Position numbers and translations under genes: made by a program. Shown here piece after piece: positions 7,498 to 11,106 of a stretch of DNA of 11,106 bases. The notes below the pieces were generated by a model. That model saw only the letters and a list, made by a program, of their open reading frames with translations, had not been told where the DNA came from and did no database searches. The DNA is from an uncultured Ruminococcus sp. (GTDB lineage Bacteria > Bacillota > Clostridia > Oscillospirales > CAG-272). How positions within the stretch are numbered: position 1 is the first letter of the stretch; each line of letters begins with the position of its first letter. The stretch spans positions 1 through 11,106 of the forward strand of contig CACYZS010000035.1 of assembly GCA_902778985.1 (NCBI GenBank), in the 5' to 3' direction.

Positions 7498-7526
7498 AAT
7501 ATATCATAAATTGTCGAAAAAGTCAA
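7498..7526 (-). promoter_or_regulatory. sigma-A-type extended -10 promoter of the AbrB-family gene
   Basis: On the - strand TTGACT (complement of 7521-7526) and TATATT (complement of 7498-7503) are spaced by 17 bases. A TG lies one base before the -10 box, giving an extended -10. The predicted start is near 7491, leaving a leader of about 58 bases. No comparable sigma-A promoter is visible in the opposite direction toward spoIIIAA. Confidence 0.8.
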
Positions 7527-7546
7527 GAGCCCCGACAATCTTGTCG
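7511..7546. promoter_or_regulatory. candidate operator: TTGTCG inverted repeat plus a third half-site
   Basis: CGACAA at 7533-7538 and TTGTCG at 7541-7546 form a perfect inverted repeat with a TC centre. A further TTGTCGA at 7511-7517 sits 30 bases upstream in the same orientation, inside the spacer of the AbrB-family promoter, while the inverted repeat lies just upstream of its -35 box. The placement suits a repressor acting on the AbrB-family promoter, on the divergent spoIIIA promoter, or on both. Which protein binds, if any, is unknown; AbrB-family sites are usually less well defined than this. Confidence 0.4.
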
Positions 7547-7583
7547 AAGCGAAAAGACCCCCGAAACGAAAGGAGAGGTCAAA

Positions 7584-8924
7584 ATGTCTTTTCATAGGAC
7601 AACGACCGTATTATCGGCACTTTCCGCCCTGCCCGATCGCCTCCGGAGAGAGGTCGAAAGGGTCCGTCGATCGACCGCCTCCTTCGACTCGTCGCTCCGC
7701 GAGATCCGGCTCCACGCGGAGCGCGGATGCCACCTCGTTTTCGGCGCGCGCACGGCGGCGCTCCCGGTGATCCTCACCGAAGCCGAGTTGACCGCGTTCG
7801 TCAAGGGGATCGCGGGCGGTTCGCTCTACGCCTTCGGCGACTGCCTGTGCGAGGGGTACCTTCCCCTGCCGGGCGGATCGCGGGCGGGGATCGCGGGGGA
7901 GTTCGTGTGCGAGGGCGGAAAGGTCGTCGGGATCCGTCGGATCGGCTCGGTCGTGATCCGCGTGGCGCGCGCGGTCCCGGGCGCGGGGGAGTTTGCCGAA
8001 CGGGTGTTCCGGCGGTCGGGGTGCCGCCTTGGACTTCTCATCTTCTCGCCGCCCGGATGCGGCAAAACCACCGTTCTGCGCGATCTTGCCCTGCGCCTCT
8101 CGACCGGTCCCCGCCCTCTCAGAACGGCGATCGTCGACTGTCGGGGCGAACTCTCGGGGGATTGGTACGGACGCGGCGCCTGCGTCGATCTGCTGACGGG
8201 TTGCGGCAAGGGCGAGGGGATCGCGATCGCCACCCGCACCCTCTCGCCCGACGTGATCCTGGTCGACGAGATCGGGGGCGAAGACGAGGTCGCGGCGATC
8301 CTCTCGGTCGAGGGCGGCGGCGTCCCCATCGTCGCGACCGCCCACGGGTCCTCGCTTGCCCGCCTCTGTTCCGCCTCCCCCGTCTCGCCCCTGCTCCGGG
8401 CGGGGATCTTCGGCGCGTTCATCGGGATCGGGGACGGCTTCGTCCAGTACGAGGCGACGCTCCCGGAAACAGTGCCCGTCGGGTTCCTCGTCCCGCTCGG
8501 CTTGAAACGGCGGGCTTCACGCGCGCTTTCCGAAACCGAGGAGTTCCTGACCCTCCTGCGCAGGATCAAACGCGAGATCGCCTGCTTTGCCCGTCCCCTG
8601 CCCGAGATCTGCCGCACGGCGGATCTCCCCGCGCTCCGGGCTGCGGGCTTCTTCGACGCGCTCGAGGGGGGCGACCTGCTCTCGGCGTACCGGCGCGCGC
8701 TGCCCGCCCTGTCGCTTTCCCCCGAGGCGGCGCGGCTGCTCGACGGGTTCTTTTCGGGGGCGGGCGCCCCCCTGAAAAGCGAGGAACTCGCGGCGTGCGA
8801 CCGCGCGATCTCGGAACTGTCCGAACTGCTCGAACACGAAAAGAACGAGCGAACCGTCAAAGTACGGCTCCGCTCGACCCTGATCCTGACGGGGGGACTG
8901 CTGTTCCTTCTGCTGATCGTCTGA
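7584..8924 (+). CDS. spoIIIAA: SpoIIIAA ATPase fused in frame to a SpoIIIAB-like domain
   Basis: SpoIIIAA is the mother-cell ATPase of the SpoIIIA-SpoIIQ channel and resembles type II secretion ATPases. This 446-residue protein has the family features EIRLH (39-43), GGSRAGIAGEF (97-107), a Walker A motif SPPGCGKTT (155-163, Lys161) and a Walker B motif VILVDEIGGED (224-234). Normal SpoIIIAA proteins have roughly 300-330 residues. Here the frame continues from about residue 300 into a segment that aligns by eye with SpoIIIAB: LLRRIKREIACFARPLPEI (324-342), long helices, Leu/Glu-rich SELSELLEHEKNE (410-422) and a C-terminal membrane helix (about 432-446). SpoIIIAB is otherwise missing between AA and AC, which supports a fusion. 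The hydrophobic N-terminal helix of SpoIIIAB appears reduced to VGFLVPLGL (299-307). A strong AAGGAGAGG at 7570-7578 precedes the ATG. I see no sigma-A promoter and no clear sigma-E promoter upstream; sigma-E control is expected for this operon from other species. Confidence 0.9.
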   Translation: MSFHRTTTVLSALSALPDRLRREVERVRRSTASFDSSLREIRLHAERGCHLVFGARTAALPVILTEAELTAFVKGIAGGSLYAFGDCLCEGYLPLPGGSRAGIAGEFVCEGGKVVGIRRIGSVVIRVARAVPGAGEFAERVFRRSGCRLGLLIFSPPGCGKTTVLRDLALRLSTGPRPLRTAIVDCRGELSGDWYGRGACVDLLTGCGKGEGIAIATRTLSPDVILVDEIGGEDEVAAILSVEGGGVPIVATAHGSSLARLCSASPVSPLLRAGIFGAFIGIGDGFVQYEATLPETVPVGFLVPLGLKRRASRALSETEEFLTLLRRIKREIACFARPLPEICRTADLPALRAAGFFDALEGGDLLSAYRRALPALSLSPEAARLLDGFFSGAGAPLKSEELAACDRAISELSELLEHEKNERTVKVRLRSTLILTGGLLFLLLIV

Positions 8925-8940
8925 CATGAAAGGAAAAAAG

Positions 8941-9135
8941 ATGGACGTTTCTTTGATCCTCAAGATCGCCGGGGTGGGTTTCCTCGTCTCGGTCGCCTGT
9001 CAGATCCTCGGAAAGGCGGGGCGGGAAGAACAGTCGACCCTGCTCTCGATCGCCGGGATCGTGATCGTTTTCCTGCTTCTCGTCCGCGAGATCGGCGACC
9101 TTTTCGACGCGGTGCGGGAGGTCTTCGGCATCTGA
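8941..9135 (+). CDS. spoIIIAC: stage III sporulation protein AC
   Basis: The product is a 64-residue membrane protein with two predicted helices. The pattern LILKIAGVGFLVSVACQIL (5-23), a short polar loop with GREEQSTLLS, then IAGIVIVFLLLVREIGDLF (42-60) matches SpoIIIAC well in sequence pattern and length. It is an inner-membrane part of the mother-cell channel complex. An ATG at 8926 in the same frame would add five residues, but AGGA at 8931-8934 lies 6 bases before 8941 and no ribosome site precedes 8926, so 8941 is preferred. The stop codon overlaps the spoIIIAD start by one base (TGATG). Confidence 0.9.
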   Translation: MDVSLILKIAGVGFLVSVACQILGKAGREEQSTLLSIAGIVIVFLLLVREIGDLFDAVREVFGI

Positions 9136-9518
9136 TGCTGAAACTGGTCGGGATCGCCCTGCTCACCTCGATTGCCGCGACGGTACTGAAGGGGCAGAAC
9201 GGAAAGGTCGCGCCGCTGCTCTCGCTGTCGGGCGTCCTTTTCCTGCTTCTGTTCTTCGTGCGGCGACTCGGGGGGGCGGTTGCGGTTTTTTGCGATCTGG
9301 CGGAGCGTTCCGCCCTCTCTCCGTACCTCGAAACCCTGCTCAAAGTGCTGTGCTGCGGGTATCTGACCGAGATCGGCTCGGGCGTCTGCCGCGAACTCGG
9401 GGAGAGCGGCGCCGCCTCGGCGCTCGAATGCGCGGGGCGGGGGGAGATCCTGCTTCTCTGCCTTCCCGATCTTCTCACCCTGACCGAACTTGCCCTCTCG
9501 CTTGCCGGCGGGGGATAA
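9135..9518 (+). CDS. spoIIIAD: stage III sporulation protein AD
   Basis: The 127-residue protein is close to the roughly 130-residue norm for SpoIIIAD. It has an N-terminal membrane segment (about 1-17), a second one over SLSGVLFLLLFFVRRL (29-44), and a conserved back half with GYLTEIGSGVCRELGESGAASALE (79-102), then LLLCLPDLLTL, as in the family. It is an inner-membrane protein of the SpoIIIA complex needed for sigma-G activity in the forespore. The start overlaps the spoIIIAC stop by one base, which implies translational coupling. SpoIIIAC and SpoIIIAD resemble each other in their N-terminal halves, consistent with their family relationship. Confidence 0.92.
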   Translation: MLKLVGIALLTSIAATVLKGQNGKVAPLLSLSGVLFLLLFFVRRLGGAVAVFCDLAERSALSPYLETLLKVLCCGYLTEIGSGVCRELGESGAASALECAGRGEILLLCLPDLLTLTELALSLAGGG

Positions 9519-9535
9519 ACGAAAGGAGACGCGAA

Positions 9536-10651
9536 ATGAAACGGCTGTCGGTCTGCGTGCTCGCGCTTCTGTTCTTCGCGCTCCTGTCCCTTCCCGCCTC
9601 GGCTGACGGCGCTTCCCCGGACAAGACCGGGGACGCGGCGTGGGACGACTTTCTTGCGGGGCTGCCCGACGGGGTGCGCGAAAAACTCCCCGCCTCCGAC
9701 GACGTGGGGGAACTGACAGACCTGGTCGGGGTCAAGTCCTTCTTTCTCCTGCTCTCCGAGGGGCTTTCCGACGGGTGGAAAACCGTGCTCCCCGGCTTCT
9801 TTTCCCTGCTCGCCCTGGTGTTGCTCTCGGCGTGCTACGAACTCTTCGCCCGGGGCGGGACGGGCGAACGGACGCCGGTCTCGGGGGCGCTTGCGGTGGT
9901 GGTCTCGCTCGCGGTCTATCGGATCGCGGCGGGGACGCTTTCCTCGGTCGGCGACTGCCTTTCGTCGCTCTCGAAGGTGCTCGGGGCGTTTCTGCCCGTG
10001 ATGACCGCCCTCTCGCTCTCGGGGGGCGGGATCGCCACCGCCGCGGCGGCGTCGGGCGGGATCGCGGCGATCCTCTCCTTCGTCGGGCTGTTCTTCTGCC
10101 GTATCCTGCCCGCCGTCGCGGGCTGCTGCTTCGGGCTGTCGCTCTGCGGGGCGCTCGGCGGGGACGAACTGAAACTCGACGGGCTTTCGTCCAATCTGCG
10201 CGGCTTCTTCCTCTTTGCCGCCGGGATCCTTTCCACCGTCTTCACGGCGTCGCTTTCGCTCCAAACCGGGCTGTCTGCGTCGAGCGACGGAGTCGCCCTG
10301 AAAAGCGCGAAGACCGCCCTCTCGGGTATGATCCCGATCGTCGGCGGGACGGTGTCGGGGACGCTCTCGACGGTCTCGGGTTCGCTCGCGCTTCTCCGTC
10401 GCTCGGTCGGGGTCGGGGCGGTCTACGCCCTGCTCCTTCTGTTTCTCCCGACCCTGATCCGCCTGCTCCTCTTCCGCTTTTCCTATTCGCTCACGGGGGC
10501 GGTGGCGCGGGCGTTCTCGCTCTCGTCGACCGAACGTCTGCTCGGGGAGTTCCGCGCGGTCTTCGACCTTCTGCTCGCCTCGCTTGCGATGGGGGCGACC
10601 CTGTTTCTTATCTCGACCGGCGTTCTCGTCCGGTGCGTCCCGACGCCGTGA
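9536..10651 (+). CDS. spoIIIAE: stage III sporulation protein AE
   Basis: This is a 371-residue polytopic membrane protein with a cleavable-looking signal sequence (MKRLSV, hydrophobic to about residue 18, then LPASA near 19-23). A soluble stretch lies at about 25-85, and several membrane helices occupy about 85-360. The strongly conserved core LSLQTGLSASSDGVALKSAK (240-259) followed by MIPIVGGTVSGTLSTVSGSL (265-284) is diagnostic of SpoIIIAE, a candidate channel-forming or transport component of the mother-cell complex. It is slightly shorter than the approximately 400-residue B. subtilis protein. The ATG at 9536 is preceded by AAAGGAG (9522-9528) at 7 bases spacing. An upstream ATG at 9290 in the same frame lies deep inside spoIIIAD and is rejected. 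The stop overlaps the spoIIIAF start as GTGA. Confidence 0.95.
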   Translation: MKRLSVCVLALLFFALLSLPASADGASPDKTGDAAWDDFLAGLPDGVREKLPASDDVGELTDLVGVKSFFLLLSEGLSDGWKTVLPGFFSLLALVLLSACYELFARGGTGERTPVSGALAVVVSLAVYRIAAGTLSSVGDCLSSLSKVLGAFLPVMTALSLSGGGIATAAAASGGIAAILSFVGLFFCRILPAVAGCCFGLSLCGALGGDELKLDGLSSNLRGFFLFAAGILSTVFTASLSLQTGLSASSDGVALKSAKTALSGMIPIVGGTVSGTLSTVSGSLALLRRSVGVGAVYALLLLFLPTLIRLLLFRFSYSLTGAVARAFSLSSTERLLGEFRAVFDLLLASLAMGATLFLISTGVLVRCVPTP

Positions 10652-11094
10652 AGATCCTTCCGTCGATCATACTGATCGCGGCGGCGGCACACGTGGGGAC
10701 TTCGCTCGCCCCGCGCGGCAAGACACGGCGCACCGTCCTCTTCGCCGTCTCGCTCGCGACGCTGCTCGCCCTGCTGCTCCCGATCCTCACGGCGTTTGAC
10801 GAACTCCCCGCGCTCCCCGAAGACCGGCTCCCCGATACCGTCGGGCAGACCGAAACCACCCCCGAAACCCTCGTTACGGGCGAGGCGGAACGCGCGCTGC
10901 GCGAGGAGATCGCCCGCCGCTTCGGGGTAACGCCGGCGGCGGTCGCCGTCGCCCTGCCCGCGGGGGACGGTCCGGGAAGCGTGACCGTCGTGCTGCACGC
11001 GCGCGACGCGGGACTGCAGAACAGGATCGCCGCGTGGCTGAAAACCGAGAGCCGCGCCGCCGTCACCGTCCAAACCGAAGGAGAAGCCCCATGA
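10648..11094 (+). CDS. spoIIIAF: stage III sporulation protein AF (GTG start)
   Basis: From the GTG at 10648 the product has 148 residues, shorter than the approximately 200 of B. subtilis SpoIIIAF. Two hydrophobic segments (about 4-20 and 28-48) form an N-terminal hairpin in the membrane. A Pro/Thr/Glu-rich linker follows (50-76), then a soluble domain with EAERALREEIARRFGV (79-94) and SVTVVLHARDA (111-121). This helix-strand pattern resembles the ring-building fold shared by SpoIIIA channel proteins and secretion-system rings. The GTG overlaps the spoIIIAE stop (GTGA), and no good ribosome site is visible, so translation is probably coupled. No in-frame ATG lies near the start of the hydrophobic region, which supports the GTG choice. 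Position in the operon, between AE and the next gene, supports the name. Confidence 0.85.
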   Translation: MKILPSIILIAAAAHVGTSLAPRGKTRRTVLFAVSLATLLALLLPILTAFDELPALPEDRLPDTVGQTETTPETLVTGEAERALREEIARRFGVTPAAVAVALPAGDGPGSVTVVLHARDAGLQNRIAAWLKTESRAAVTVQTEGEAP

Positions 11095-11106
11095 CCGAAC
11101 GCGACG
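11091..11106 (+). CDS. spoIIIAG: start of the next operon gene, probably spoIIIAG (truncated by window end)
   Basis: Only five codons (M-T-E-R-D) are present before the window ends. An AGGAG site at 11079-11083 sits 7 bases ahead of the ATG, and the ATG overlaps the spoIIIAF stop as ATGA, so a gene surely starts here. The identity rests only on the conserved gene order of spoIIIA operons, where AG follows AF. Confidence 0.65.

Noticed and set aside
7434..7595. 54-residue N-terminal extension of the AbrB-family protein
   Set aside because: The extension would start upstream of the promoter and does not resemble the family, which begins at the conserved MKSIGIVRR.
9290..9535. Upstream start for spoIIIAE inside spoIIIAD
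   Set aside because: SpoIIIAE normally begins with a signal-like sequence, which starts at 9536 behind AAAGGAG.
8960..10264. Long - strand open frame (434 codons) across spoIIIAC-AE
   Set aside because: It is very Arg/Glu/Pro-rich with no family features, and lies opposite conserved sporulation genes.
9640..11094. Long + frame whose 3' end is spoIIIAF
   Set aside because: Only the part from the GTG at 10648 has protein-like features. The upstream part is an Arg/Gly-rich shadow of spoIIIAE.

Overview
The window looks like chromosomal DNA from a GC-rich, endospore-forming member of the Bacillota, probably an uncultured Clostridia lineage. The evidence is a spoIIIA sporulation operon, a clostridial-type AbrB regulator with a C-terminal Cys2-Cys2 knuckle, good sigma-A-type promoters, purine-rich Shine-Dalgarno sites and intrinsic terminators. 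I saw no tRNA or rRNA genes, CRISPR arrays, IS elements, phage genes or other signs of recent transfer.

Block 1 (about 49-3695, + strand) is a carbohydrate-use unit. A sigma-A-like promoter precedes a 583-residue protein without a signal peptide that resembles an (alpha/alpha)6-barrel glycoside hydrolase. A large extracellular solute-binding lipoprotein follows, and then a strong intrinsic terminator. No ABC permease or ATPase gene lies in the unit.

Block 2 (about 3764-7062, + strand) is a compact housekeeping operon. A near-ideal promoter is followed by glyA (serine hydroxymethyltransferase), pncC (nicotinamide-nucleotide amidase, overlapping glyA by 14 bases), pfkA (ATP-dependent 6-phosphofructokinase) and a small uncharacterised membrane protein coupled to pfkA by a one-base stop/start overlap. 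It ends at an intrinsic terminator. A second, bidirectional hairpin sits between this operon and the convergent gene that follows.

Block 3 (7182-7526, - strand) is a single AbrB/SpoVT-family regulator with its own promoter. An inverted repeat with a further half-site lies in the region it shares with the divergent spoIIIA operon.

Block 4 (7584-11106, + strand, runs off the end) is the spoIIIA operon: spoIIIAA, AC, AD, AE, AF and the first codons of the next gene, presumably spoIIIAG. These encode the mother-cell half of the SpoIIIA-SpoIIQ channel that joins mother cell and forespore during engulfment. There is no separate spoIIIAB. The AA reading frame continues without a stop into a SpoIIIAB-like helical domain with a C-terminal membrane segment, so the ATPase and its inner-membrane partner appear to be one polypeptide. 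This fusion is the most noteworthy thing in the window. Otherwise the content is recognisable, and I found no wholly unknown multi-gene system.
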